DNA of 64,000 nucleotides from Taenia hydatigena (GCA_036345935.2 JADWOT020000009.1:12788048-12852047), one strand, 5' to 3'; counted from the stretch's first letter, positions 37,140 through 48,674 are shown. A program made the numbers and translations. The notes: generated by a model not told the origin, from the sequence alone.

Positions 37140-37640
37140 CGGACCTTTCATCATTTCAAGGAAGGGATGATTTTCGGAGATTGGATGAAAACCGTTAGGT
37201 TTAACATCCACTTGTATCCCCAGCGGCAGAGGATTCGGCTGATCCTGCACTCTCTCCCGTAAGAGCTGTTTTCCGCAGCAGTTGATGCTGGAGTCTCACC
37301 CGACTCCGATCTCGACCAGTGCTGCGAGATTCTGGCCCAGCTCGTTATTGACTAACGGGAGGAGTCGCTCGCTAGGGAGTTCCTTCTCCGCGACCAAAAA
37401 TCAGGCGAAAACGATGAGAACTACGCGGGAGCACTGCAAATCCTCGCTGAACGGGCTGTCCAATTCAAAGCCGGCGTCCGTCCCCCATCCATCGCCGCGA
37501 AACTCCAGGCCCTAAAGACCAGCGACCTCAGCCAGCTGGTCGATGCAGCCACTAGGAAACGTCAGGAACTTCTCCTGACTTCGCCGCTCCACACGTCCCA
37601 CCGACGACCAAGTTCCACACGTCCGCGGAGGACTCCTCCG
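37136..37640 (+). pseudogene. gag remnant of the gypsy element
   Basis: Capsid-like coding remnant between the primer-binding site and the protease. An ATG at 37,136 overlaps the primer site and stays open for only 20 codons. The main gag frame then continues in another frame, with FGDWMKTVRF and IRLILHSLP, resembling the start of the retrotransposon gag domain, and further on REFLLRDQKSGEND and LQILAERAVQFKAG. Stops interrupt it (CTCCCGTAA near 37,262 and ATTGACTAA near 37,352). No CCHC zinc knuckle is visible before the protease, so the nucleocapsid is absent or lost. Non-functional. Confidence 0.7.
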
Positions 37641-37699
37641 CCCCTTATTACAAAAGCAGGTGAGCAGCACTATTCCTTATCCTGCTTATCCTTCCATGG

Positions 37700-40600
37700 T
37701 TCTCTCCCATTTATGCGAGTCTCCGGCATACTAGAGGGACGCCCCTGTAGTTTCCTCCTTGACTCAGGCGCAGCCAAGTCATTAGTAAACCCCCAAGCGT
37801 TCCCAGATCTCCACAATAAGTTTCGCACGGGTCCTTCCTTCGCAAAGCTTCTCTCAGCAGAGGGGAGAAAGATGAAAGTAAAAGGAGAGACGTTACTAAA
37901 AGTGTCACTGGGGACAGAATCGTAGAAAGTCCAATTTATTATGTGCCCCAAGTTGATTTGGGACGCTATACTCAGTGTGAACTTCCTTCGTAACACCAAG
38001 GCGGTCCTAAATTTTGCAGAAGGGTCATTCGTGACCCCGCGGCATAAGAAAACAACCCCAGTCAGATCCTCTCCCAAAAATAACGCAGGCGCAATCTGTA
38101 GCGCCCTTTTCAAAGCTGCAAGCATCCCGATCAACAACTTAGATAAACTTTGCTCCCAGCTAACGAACATCACCGACAGCGAGAGAAGGGAGCTACACTC
38201 ATTGCTTAGCAAGTATCCGAGCATGTTCTCCTGGCAAGGAACAAAACTCGGGCGAACAAGTATGGTCAAACACACGATTGACACTGGCGAGGCCAGGCCC
38301 ATTTGGCAACCACCCAGGACGAAGTGAACCGTCTGGTGGAAGAGATGATCAAGGGAGAAGTTATCAAACCACCCAAGTCACCATGGGCTTCTCCAATCGC
38401 ACTAGTAAAGAAAAGTGACGGTTTCCGCGGCTGTGCATTGATTACAGAAAGTTAAACGCCGTAACCAAGAAGGACGCCTTTCCCTTACCTCACATCAACG
38501 ACTCATTGGATGCTTTGCATGGATCAAAGTGGTTCTCCACAATAGACTTAAAATCTGGATACTGGCAAGTAGAAGTGGCAGAAAGGATAGAGAGAAGACG
38601 GCTTTCATAGTACCCAACAGACTTTATGAATTCCAGACCGTGTCGTTTGGACTCTGCACCGCCGCAGCCACTTTGCAGTGCCTGATGCAGACAGCACTGA
38701 TTGGGCTCTTCCCGAAACATTGCATAATCTACCTTGATGAAGTCCTCATTTTCGGTAGAGACATTCGCGAGCATAACACCATTCTCAAACTAGTCCTAGA
38801 CCATCTGCAGGATGCAGGTTTGACCTTGAATCCAAAGAAGTGTCATTTTCTTCGTCGTTAAGTCACCTTTCTGGGGCACAGTCTCGTCAGACGCGATGGC
38901 AGTCACTGAAGATCGCACAAAACAAATGAGAACCTGGCCAACACCAACTAATCAGACAGAACTTCGCAGCTTCCTCGGTTTGGCAAACTACTATGGGCGC
39001 TTCGTTAGAGGCTTTGCCAAGATTGCTAGTCCCCTACACAAGCTAACCGAGAAGCAGGCAAAAAGAAATTTCGAGTGGGAGAATGAACATGATGAAGCCT
39101 TCAAAGAACTAAAGCAAATGCTCTGCTCTGCTCTGCTCCGATTTTGGCTTTACCAAATTTCGGGACTGACTCCCCTCCCTTTGTACTAGGCACGGACGTT
39201 GGTGACGTGGCCGTGGGTGGTGTACTTTCGCAAAGAGACAAAGAAGGTAGGAAACACGTCATCGACTACGCTAGTGTCAGACTAAACAAGAAAATGAGAC
39301 AGAAGAGTGCAACAAAACGTAAACTTTTTGCCATCTATACAATGGTACGCCACTTCAAGCACTATCTTATAGCGAGACAGCTCATAGTGAGAACAGACCA
39401 TCAGGCGCTGACCTGGTTGAAAACAATGAAGGAGATCGATGATTCGGTTGCACGCTGGTACGAGGAACTGCAACAATATGACTTCACTGTGCAGTACAGA
39501 AAAGGAAACTGGCATAGCAACGCGGATGCATTATCCCGCAGACCCCTCTCAGTCGATAGGCATAGCGGTGTAGTGGGAACCCTATTTCAAAGCGAGCCGA
39601 CTAAACATCAGTGGAGTAACACACAGAGTACAGACCCCGACACGTCCTTGGTATACGACAGGTATCTGGCATCCTCGTCCAAGTCTACTGCGGAAGAGAT
39701 GAAATCATCCAGCAAGACAGCCAAGCAGATATGGCAGCAATGGTCCAAACTCTCCCTGGGAGATGAAGTCTTGTGGTACTAAGAAGACGCCACGTCTCCC
39801 AAGCGCCTGGTTGTCCCAGGTTCCCTGATACAAACAGCCCTTCAAGAGTTGCGCGAACATTTGGGCCACGTAGGCGAGAAAAGATGGTGGAGGCCTCGAT
39901 GAAACGGTACTGGTGGCCCTTCCTCTCCCAGACGTGCATGACTTTTGCCGAACCTGCATTACTTGCAGCAGGTTCAAGAACCCTCATTCTACAGCAGCGG
40001 CACCCCTGCAGCCTATGCTTACGGGGTTTCCGGACGAACGAGCGGGTATAGACATTATGGGGCCCCTACCCCCTTACCAAGAGGGGAAACCGATCTATCT
40101 TAGTTATGGTTGACTACTTCACGAAAGTGGCCGAAGCGGAACCCATGAGGTCTCAAGACGCCGACACAGACGCGTCGACCATCTTTAATCGTTGAATCTG
40201 TCAGCACGGAGTGCCTGAATCAGTCCATAGCGACCAAGGCCCTAATTTTGAAAGCCGACACTTCGCTGAACTATGCAGATCCCTCGGAATCGCAAGGACG
40301 TGCACGACACTTGGTCACCCTCAGGGCAATGGACAAGTGGAAGGAGCTAATCGAACTCTGATAGGGTTAATAAAGGCTTTTACGAAGGAGGCACGACCGG
40401 AAGATTGGGATTTAAACCTTGGACGTGCTCTTCTTGCCTATAGGGCTACAGTCCATGTATCAACCGGTGTCTCTTCGTTCAAGATGCTCACAGGCCTCGA
40501 GATGAGAGTTCCCTCCGATGTATTCATACCGAGTAAAGAAGTGGCTACTGACAACGCCCCGGAGTACGTCCTACGTCTCAAAGAAGGGATAAGAAAGACG

Positions 40601-40966
40601 TTTAATCTTGCCCGTCGACACCTACAAAGATCTCATACCAGACAAAAGAAATACTGCGACAAGCACAGTCGACTCACTGCCTACCACAAAGGAGATCTTG
40701 TCCAAATATATCGGCCGATTCCTCCACCTGGGACACATCGCAAATTTTACCCCCCTTGGAGTAAAGATCCCTTCCGCGTAGTAAAAGTCTTGTCTCTCAC
40801 GAACTATCTCGCCCAGAATGCAGAACTCCGTACTCACCCCTTAACACTCCACCACAATAAGATCCGACCTTACAGAGGTGCTCCGCCGGTCGGCTACGAG
40901 GACGAAGCCTATTTAATCGTAGAAGAAGGCAAACCACCCGACGGTTTAACCGAAGCGAATCAGTAG
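37700..40966 (+). pseudogene. pol remnant: protease, RT, RNase H, integrase
   Basis: Broken Ty3/gypsy polyprotein. The protease has FLLDSGA at about 37,752 and a C-terminal AILSVNFL. RT has [41 protein letters not shown] and the catalytic motif as YLDE (38,730-38,741) where the family has YLDD or YIDD. RNase H has LGTDVGD (about 39,190) and VRTDHQALTWL. Integrase has the H-C zinc-binding part (EHLGH near 39,850, CRTCITC near 39,950) and a DDE core: D in GIDIMGP (40,051), D in HSDQG (40,232) and E in QVEGANRTL (40,340), 35 residues apart. The C-terminal part ends in NKIRPYRG. The frame changes about eight times, with in-frame stops near 37,923, 38,325, 38,859 and 39,780. The longest intact piece is the integrase from about 40,211 to 40,966. 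Inactive as it stands. Confidence 0.9.
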
Positions 40967-40989
40967 GGGTGGCGCCGGGAACGGCGCTC

Positions 40990-41004
40990 AAAAGACGAGG
41001 GAGC
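40990..41004 (+). promoter_or_regulatory. gypsy polypurine tract
   Basis: AAAAGACGAGGGAG lies two bases before the 3' LTR, where plus-strand synthesis starts in LTR retrotransposons. Two pyrimidines interrupt it. Confidence 0.65.
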
Positions 41005-41232
41005 TATGTAATGCTTATATTCTTTAAATGTGCTTTATAGGCCAGAGGTGGGGAAAAAATTTGAACCACGTGACGGAGCAGCGTGGAGACTCGCGGGAGC
41101 ATGACACTTCCTCGGCCTGAAACCCACATCTCGCCTAGCTGTGTAATTATCACCCTACATATTGAAGATGTCAAAACATACGCAGACTTCTATAACGAGG
41201 GTGACAGGAAGGGAGAGGGGGAACCCTCCACA

Positions 41233-41386
41233 GCTTGAGTCACAGAGGCGGCCATGTTGCCCTAGCTGCGTAGGCTGGCCTCAGGGCCATGCTACCAGCT
41301 CATTTCCGTCTGTCCGTTGAATATGTACTTATTCTACCCTAGCATTCTGCCTTCTTGTGCCTTCAAGGGAGCCTTACAACGCTACA
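41233..41386 (+). mobile_element. TRIM-family LTR, 5'-truncated by the gypsy 3' LTR
   Basis: Begins inside the LTR (GTCACAGAGGCGGCCATGTT) directly after the gypsy LTR and ends AACGCTACA, followed by AACAG. AACAG is the reverse complement of CTGTT, the target duplication at the sister copies (5.4 and 54.6 kb). This LTR therefore descends from the same insertion event, now in the inverted arm. Confidence 0.88.
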
Positions 41387-44300
41387 AACAGCATGTCACT
41401 TTTGAATTTTACATTGTTATTTTCTGCCAAATCTCATACGATCATTCGTGTGAGTTTAAAAATCTTTATTATCTACTGCCCGTGCTCCCACCGAGGCTTG
41501 CATAATAAATTCTCACATAAGAAAGTTTACCTTTAATTCGAAAAGACTCCAGAATTTTAAGCAAGTGTTGTTATGCCAAGAATTAACAAATATAAAACAA
41601 ACATTGATGCGATTGGCTAGATTTGTACGTAAAGTGTCTATGCAATGTGCAATTTGGCGCCCGCTAGTTCCGGTAAATGAGGCATTGCCTGCTGTGAGAA
41701 GTTAGAAATGCAGTAACGATTCGGTAATTCTTACTGTTTTTGTTTTTTGGTTGTTATGAAGTCTTTGGTGTTATTAAGTCTTAAAGTTATTAGGTTTGTA
41801 ATATCCTTTTCGCACCGGCTTGTAAATGTAGACGCATAGAATTCATAACGTGACTGGTAAGGCGTTTAGCTTCTCATCTACGCTGCCTACTCACGTCCAC
41901 TTTTGCTGCACAATTCCTTGGGTGATAAATTAAGAGTGTTTTGGCGGTTTTTAGTGAAATTGCTTCCTAATGCCGGTGGACTTTTGTTCATTGATGCATA
42001 ATTGTGTTGGGAGGAGTTCTAACTTTACAAAGCACTTGGCGTCTGCTCATCACTTCCTAGCTGTTAAGTGTTCATCGCATTCTAAGCCTTGTTATCCATT
42101 GCTATTCGTGTTCATTGCCAGGATAGAATGGAAGTTGAAGAAGTAGCTGCAGCGATTTGTGTGGATCTCGGCTTCGTTATTAATGCGCACATTTCTTGGG
42201 TGAGATTGGGTTGTATTTAATGAGTGGTTGCTGTCTTTTTGTGCAGCAATAGATACGATGTGCGTTTTTATGTTGAGTGGAAGCAAGCTTTTGTGAACTG
42301 TCCGTGGGTTCTTTCGCGCTGTGTGTGGTAAAGGGTGCGTTATTGCCATTGATATGATGTCCTTGTTTGTGGAGCCCATACATGGTGGTGATTTCACTAC
42401 TCGTTGACTTGTGGACCTGGGTTATTTCTGTGATGATGTGATCTTTGCGAAAAGTGTTACGTAGAGTCCCAGCGATGGCTTACTCATGGGTTGCGCTTTG
42501 ACGGAATGGGTTGGTGTGTGGATGAGGTATACGCAGCAGAAGCGGAGAAAGGTGTGGCTAGTGGGAAGCTTTGGCATAACCACGCAGACCGTGCTTCGTA
42601 GCAGCCTTAAATGCTTGCATGTTAAGGTGTTCTTTCCTGTCAGTAGTTATGTTTGAGGGTGCTGGCTTTGCAGCGCATTGGGCATTCACGTGTCGGCTTT
42701 GGCATTGTTTGGTTTTTCTCCCTTTGCGATGCTACAAACCCACTGTGGTGGTAATGTTGGTGAAGTAACATTTAATGAGTCTGAGTTGGTAGGCAATGCG
42801 AGGTTGTGGAGTCATTGACGGAGGCGTATCTTTTTCGGTTGTGCGATGTGGATGTGGCATGGCCGATAGCGGTGTGTGTAGGGTGGCATGGCGGTAGGTG
42901 TGACCTCGTATGTTGTTAGGCGCAAGCTAAGCAGACTAAGTTGAGTGCGTGTAGCTGATGGAGGCAGGCTTATTGTCGCATTGAGGAAGGATGGTGATGA
43001 TGATGAGTCCCTTAGAAAAGGTGAGGTAGGAGGAGGAGAAGAAGCATTGCGAAGTTTTTATTAAACCTAGTCTAGTCCCTTGTTCTCGTGAATTTGGGTG
43101 TGTGTGTGTTTCATTTGCCAGTTCGAGGTGTGTGTTTCTTGTCTTATGGGTTAGTAGTTTTTTCATTTTACGTAGATCTACACAGAAGGATATTTTCATT
43201 ATCGTCAATTTGCAATGCATAGAATTCAGTTGTAGTTCCGTAGACGTATGCGTGTACGTGTATAGGCTTCCCTTTTGTAAGTGAGGTTCATGAGGAAGAA
43301 ATTGGACGAGTCTTGTTTGATGGTCAGATGGCAATGCTTTTTGGCACTTGTTCCCTGTGCTGAACATTGGGGTGGAGGGGAATGATTGAGGTTGTCCCGG
43401 CGGTATGTTAGGTGGGTACGTAGGGGGTTATTTGAATAAGGAGGGAATGATGTCATGGTGAATGGCGCCCCATTTGGTGGGAGAGAAGGCGAGGAGAACT
43501 TACAGAACACTTGGCTTTACCTGGCATCAAAGTGGTTGCAGACGCAAATTATGGCGAAAGGGGTTTTCATTTCCTGCGGAGCATTATTTTATGATAGGCA
43601 TGGCGACATGAGTGAATGGCAGCATATTTGATGACTTGACAGGGTCTGTTTTTTAGCTGCAATGCCCAGTAATATTAGTTAATGTGTGAATCATTAATTT
43701 AAAACGATGGGTGTTGATTAATATTGCCGAATTGGTTAAGCAGGATTCTAATCCTGCAAGTACTTGGTCGCCATTCATAATTTCATCACTAATAAGTCCC
43801 ATTCCACTTACATGCGTTTGTTTATCCACTTCCTTCATACAGTCATTTGCTGGAATATATGTTAAGGAAATGACTGCAGTTGTAGTTGTTGGGACTGTTT
43901 GTTTCCCAACTACAATGCCCAATCAAGTTATTTTTTACCACACAATGCTCAGAGTGATTAGAAAAGTTTCTTTGGGCAGTTTGTTAAATGCCTAATTTGG
44001 CAAAAGGATTTTTAGCTTCATTGTGTTCTTGGTGCTCTTTTTTCACATACACTTCATTTTACCTACGCATAGGCTTGTGTATCTATTTCCGCAAGTAGAG
44101 TTAGCGGTGTGACTATTTTGCAAAGACACCACCTCCGTGCATTTTTTCACTGCGCAATATTTTAACTGGCTAAGCATGACTGCTACGGTGTTGTGTTAAG
44201 TGCTTTAGTAATGCAGCGAAGATGGATTAGGATTAGTGAGGCCTGATTTGTTGAATAGAGTTGAAAACCCACCACATGTTTGCTCTTCTCCTTCCACTTC

Positions 44301-45060
44301 TCGGTAAAGCCTGTTTGGAGCCTTCACTTCAGGAGATTAATTGAAATTGTTTTGGCAGTTTCTTAAACGACTTCTTTGTTTGGCTTTGTTTTGGTAAGCT
44401 GTCCGTCAGTATTGTAGTTTTGTCGTTTGCTATGCTTACGGTGGAGTCTCGGTGAGCAAAATAAAACTTATTGGAAGACAGGAAAATGCCATAAATTCTA
44501 GTGTTTTTTAGTTGTTTGACCGTATTGCAAAGAGCTTGCCTTTATTTCTAACGATCATCGGACAGGAACTTCGTTGATTCAGTTCACAATTCAGAAGCGG
44601 TCTCGTTTCCTGCAATACTTTGATCACTGACCAAGCCTACTCCTTTAGTTTTTCGTTTAATTGCTGGTTTGAGTAGTCAAGTTAAATGGATGCTAATATT
44701 ATTTGAGCATATATTATCTGGCGCTTTCCCCTTCTCTTCTTTTCAGCGCAAATGTCCTTTGCGCCTTCCACACCACCTCCTTCCCTCCATTGGCACTAGT
44801 CTGGAAGTTCGGTTCTGCCATGGCTCGTGTCTGTGGTGGTGACTTCCTTCCATTTCCATCCACCGCAGATTCCGGCTCATCGGACGACTTCTAGGCAAGA
44901 CGAAGAAATTGAGTATCTGCTGCAATGTGATGAACTTAACATCAGACGCTCCTGTCGAGTCATCATCGTTCTCCTCTTCTTCCACATAATCATCTGCCTG
45001 AAGTACTGCCTTGTGACAGACTGCTGTGCTCCTTTGGCAACCTGCATGCCATTGTCGTTA
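41387..45060. repeat. left arm of a large inverted duplication
   Basis: Three blocks match the reverse complement of the right arm: 41,387-42,505 with 53,467-54,596; 43,722-44,340 with about 52,840-53,466; and 44,745-45,055 with about 52,445-52,690. Relative to the right arm this arm has extra DNA at about 42,506-43,721 (1.2 kb) and about 44,341-44,744. Matching open frames such as 42,092-42,397 (minus) and 53,586-53,876 (plus) exist because the copies are still similar. Two frames are open in each, so this is not evidence of a gene. The identity of the unit (transposon or segmental duplication) is unclear. Confidence 0.85.
42506..43721. other. 1.2-kb segment present only in the left arm
   Basis: In the right arm GGGTTGCGCTTT is directly followed by GCCGAATAGGTTAAGC. 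Here about 1.2 kb of G/T-rich plus-strand sequence lies between the same landmarks. I see no terminal repeats or coding domain. It could be an insertion here or a deletion in the other arm. Confidence 0.65.
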
Positions 45061-45649
45061 GTAGGAGAGTACAGTTACGCATATCTACCTTTCCTTAACA
45101 CAACACTCAACGTCCACCATTATCCAAGTGACAAAGAAAAGGTGCCAACGAAATACGTAGAGTCAACCGAAAAGGACAAATGCGAGGTCGACCAACGGAA
45201 ATGGCACAGCAGTGCTTAGCTTGAGGAAGCAGCCTAACCAGCTGATTGAATTGATTGCTTCATCAAGGTGCGGTACGGTGCGGTGTGGTGATTCTCGTCC
45301 TCATTACGTCGTCATAGTCAGACCACACTCGTTAGTGTTGTCAAGGGGTGTGGAAACATTCCCGAACGAGGAGGAGGAGGAGGAGGGGAGAAATTCAATG
45401 AAATAAAATTGTGCGTAAATGTGTGTGCATTAGTATTCCCAAGACATTTGTTATTTTGAATCCACCCACTTCGATGCGACTTGTCATCTCGTATTCTTCG
45501 TGGATTTGGGTCTTTTGTACCTGCGCCGGATGGAGGCGATTTAGTGGAAATGGTTTTAAGGTTGGTGGCTAAAAAGGTTAGTAGAACCTTAGTTCAAGGC
45601 TTTTCTCGTTCCAATATCCTCAGTGGTGGTCTGCTTGTGTGTGTGAATC
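45061..45649. other. gene-free stretch with GAG microsatellite
   Basis: Nothing gene-like. A short GAGGAGGAGGAGGAGG run lies at about 45,370-45,387. Confidence 0.5.
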
Positions 45650-46005
45650 TAAAGCGAGCGTTTGTATTACTGTGCTGCGGCGACTGCCACTGATACTGTC
45701 TGTTTGGGTGCCTTCGTGTGCTGCTCGTGCCGTTGAGTGAAGCAGTTGATTTCGTTATTTTTGGAACAGATGGTGTCACTTGCTGCCTTGGTTTTGATGT
45801 TGGGAAGTAGCAGTTGACCCGCGTTCTTTTGTTACTAGCCTTGTGTTTGTTCTCCTAGGTGATTAAGGTGTATGCAATGGTTTTGCCTTTTCATGTGTGG
45901 ACGCATAGTGCTTTGAATGAAATTGTCGAATGTTAAGTTTTTGAGACTGGCATTGAAATACAGCTTGAAGGCGTTGTTATCAGGTGAATGCTGTTACGCG
46001 TTGAT
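45650..46005. repeat. composite repeat, copy 2, first piece
   Basis: Direct counterpart of about 1,093-1,480 (shared AGCGAGCGTTTGTATTACTG, TGCTCGTGCCGTTGAGTGAA, GAATGAAATTGTCGA). The match ends at GATGGACT, after which copy 1 continues into sequence found here only at 49,676. Confidence 0.82.
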
Positions 46006-46242
46006 GGACTGGACTTGACCTGTGTGACTCTGCTGAGAAGTGAAATTACTACTCTTTTAAATGAGCCCTTCTTCCTTTCTCCTTCTTATTTTCTTCTTCT
46101 AAGTCGTAACGTGCCAGGTATTCCATGCTCTAGTGCATCAAGAATTTATGTTCCAGTAAATCCAAATATCGTGGTTGTTAGTAGGAGAGGGTGGAGGGGC
46201 AGACATACCGCAGTTCCTGTTTTTTTTTTCACCTTTTCTTCA

Positions 46243-46580
46243 TTGTCTCATTTGTCTTGCGCCATAATTTGCCGTGATGGCGACTGAGGGGAGACGAGCA
46301 ACACTGTGCTGTGTGAATTGCGCTTCCTGTGTGTTTGGCGCTCTCCCTCGAAACCGCCGAGCCGCGTACACTTGTTGCTAGCAAGGCATGCTTCTTCTTT
46401 TGTTGTGGTAATTGGCTCCTCCAATTTACTTGTGAATAAATTTGGTGTTGAGTAGAGATGCAGTGGTGTCGTGGTGACCACGTTGTGAGGCAGCACACAC
46501 ACGCCCACAACCATCCTGACGTGTTCACTTCCTCTACTGTAGCATGTTGCAATAATAGCAGCGGTAGTTGTAGGCGCAGT
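46243..46580. repeat. dispersed repeat, inverted relative to 34,910-35,222
   Basis: Reverse complement of the repeat at 34.9 kb. Here it is embedded in the DNA that splits the composite repeat between 46,005 and 49,676. Confidence 0.7.
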
Positions 46581-47287
46581 GGCAGCCCCATCGTAGTCTC
46601 CGTGTTCCCTTGACTGCTTTACCACTGTCACTGCTCTTTGGACCGACCTCATTGATATGAGCAAAGGCGCGTGTTTGACCCTTCTACTCCTGAGGCATCT
46701 GAGTAAATTGGCAGGAATCACTGTTCATTTATCATAATTCATCCAATTGACAACTTTTCCATTGCCTCTTCATTTACTTTATACTAGTAGCAGCGGTAGT
46801 GTTAAGGGTGGTTTGGTTGGGTGGAGAGGTGAAGTTAGCTATGCCTCCTTCCCTCTCTATGTGATGCATACCCGTCTGATTAGCTAGCTATCCATCTGAC
46901 AGCCACCAACCGATCCACCTTGTGGTGTCTTGATCTGACTGTCGAACACACAATTGCCCCCTTCCTTCACACTGCTTCTCCTTTTGGCTTCACCTCAGCG
47001 GGTCTGCAAGATGCGTTATTGGAATGAACGTATGCACACACACGCACACACAAACCAAATTGTCCATTCTCTTCCCACTTTCTCCAACCCCAAATCTCAG
47101 CGATTTCGACTGCCTTGGTATGCTGACCTCAGCAGCCAGTAGGTTGTCCACGCACTGGATGTTGAAATTGTGGGTGAGAGGAGTTGCGACGATAGATACA
47201 GGCAGTTGCACGGTATAGGCTCAAACGATCAGTGCACTCGGTCGTCTCCTTCATTCATCCCTTTAATTAGGTACTTAGCTGTATCAC

Positions 47288-47433
47288 CTCCTCCTCCTCC
47301 TCCTCCTCGTCTAAGGCGTCACCATCATGAGAAATCTAGACATTTGCTGTGCGGTTATTCAGTGCAACAGCGCCTAGTTGATTGACGAGCCTTCACCCCC
47401 TTCCTACACCACCACCACCACCACCACCACCAT
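47288..47433. repeat. CTC and CAC microsatellites
   Basis: A (CTC)n run at about 47,288-47,309 and a (CAC)n run at about 47,407-47,432. The second ends exactly where a TRIM-family LTR begins. Confidence 0.9.
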
Positions 47434-47578
47434 TGTAGCGTCCCAAGGCTCCCTTAAAGACAAAAGAAGGTAGAACACTACGGTAGAAAATATTTGTTCA
47501 AGAGACAAAGGAAAATGAGCCTGTGGCAATGCCCCGAGGCCAGCCTACGCAGCCAGAGCAAACAAACAAAGCATTACC
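47434..47578 (-). mobile_element. TRIM-family LTR inserted at a CAC microsatellite
   Basis: Minus-orientation LTR, TGTAGCGTCCCAAGGCTCCC to ACAAACAAAGCATTAC. It has an internal deletion that removes the ACCGGTTTCGGTCA block. The left edge lies at the end of the CAC run. Its terminal CA is mutated, so the target duplication is uncertain. Confidence 0.85.
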
Positions 47579-48183
47579 ACTATCATCATCCTTGAAACAA
47601 GAGCAATCATGGCCACTCACCACAACGTCTCAACGGGTTCGCTGCACTTTCTTTTGTCGTGCGTACATACGGTCTTTTCGGACCACCAGGACGAGAGGCG
47701 AAGTGAGTGCAGGCATTCATCATCTACCTTGTACTTGCTGTTACTTGGTGCACCGTTTCTCCACTCGTCTCGACGAGTTATAATGGACAACACTTGTTGT
47801 TGATGGTGTCTGCACCAATCCACCTGTGCTACCACTTTTTATGAGGGAGTGAGGATGAGCATACGTGGGACAGAGGGCACACAAAAGTGGAAGCTAAGAT
47901 GCGATAGGTTTTCGGACATCCTCCTTCTCCTCCACTTGAGCAAACCACATTCCTCCTCCTCCCCTCTCATTAATACAAGCATGATGTGAACTGACAAGGG
48001 TCCCTTCCTTCGTTGCTATTTACTGTTTCATCACCAGTATTAGATGGACGCCACCTCCCTCTCTTCTCTCTTCTTGTTTGGCTCCCTCGGTGGTTGGGAC
48101 CTAAATGAAACCTCAACCCTGCTACTACAACTGTTGACTTGTGTGCGGTTTTTGTGAAAATAGCACCAAATACCGAGCACCAT

Positions 48184-48674
48184 TGTAATACTTTGTTTGT
48201 TTGAACTACCGGTTTCGGTCAGGATCACAGAGGTGGCCAAATTGCCCTAGCTGTGTTGGCTGGCCTCCGGGCCATGCCAACAGCTCATTTCCTCTGCCTG
48301 TTGAACATATATATTCTGCCCTGGTATTTTGCCTTCTTTTATTGTCTTCAAGGGAACTTTGACATTCTACATTGGTGGCAGCGGAAAGCGGACGTGACTC
48401 TATAGGGTTTCTATCCTGATCCATATCACCGGTGGCATATTTCAGCGGTGCGAAAGAGGTGTATGTGCTATGGATGGGAGTATCTCTGACCACCTATAGC
48501 AGAAGGGCTAGGAACGACACCCACCTTGGGCACCTATGCCATCTCCGTGTTCTACAAGAAAGGTATTAACAGCTGAAGCGACACTAGCCATGGACCACCT
48601 AGAAAGCTTTTGTTCAAAGGATTGCCCTAAATATACTTGCTTAAGGAGATTGGTGTGCCAACGTCTTTCAGGCG
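48184..48674 (+). mobile_element. TRIM 3: 5' LTR plus partial interior, 3'-truncated
   Basis: LTR 48,184-48,371 (188 bp, TGTAATACTT to ATTCTACA), then TTGGTGGCAGCGG, the clearest primer-binding site of the family. The interior is homologous to the interiors of TRIM 1 and 2 (for example GCAGCGGTGCGAAAGA in TRIM 2 against TCAGCGGTGCGAAAGA here, and AGCCATGGACCACCT). Homology stops near 48,674; the polypurine tract and 3' LTR are missing. Confidence 0.9.

Larger units (their letters stand above)
36891..41232 (+). mobile_element. Ty3/gypsy LTR retrotransposon, decayed
   Basis: Element of 4,342 bp. The 5' LTR is 36,891-37,123 (233 bp) and the 3' LTR 41,007-41,232 (226 bp). Both begin TGTAAT and end CTACA or CCACA, and they differ by eye about once every 8-10 bases, so the insertion is old. 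The interior holds gag, protease, RT, RNase H and integrase in the Ty3/gypsy order (integrase last). All are interrupted by stops and frameshifts. Flanks (GAGAC, GCTTG) do not form a target-site duplication, and the right flank lies inside a TRIM-family LTR. The two ends therefore probably come from different insertion events joined by recombination, or the right end was rearranged. Confidence 0.93.

Noticed and set aside
42092..42397. Frame conserved between the inverted arms (with 53,586-53,876)
   Set aside because: A second frame is open in both copies too, so conservation reflects low divergence and not selection on a protein.
43722..43765. tRNA-like piece (GGTTAAGC, and GATTCTAATCC resembling a B box)
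   Set aside because: A- and B-box-like motifs are far too close together, with no acceptor stem or full cloverleaf. The inverted copy at 53.4 kb does not restore one.
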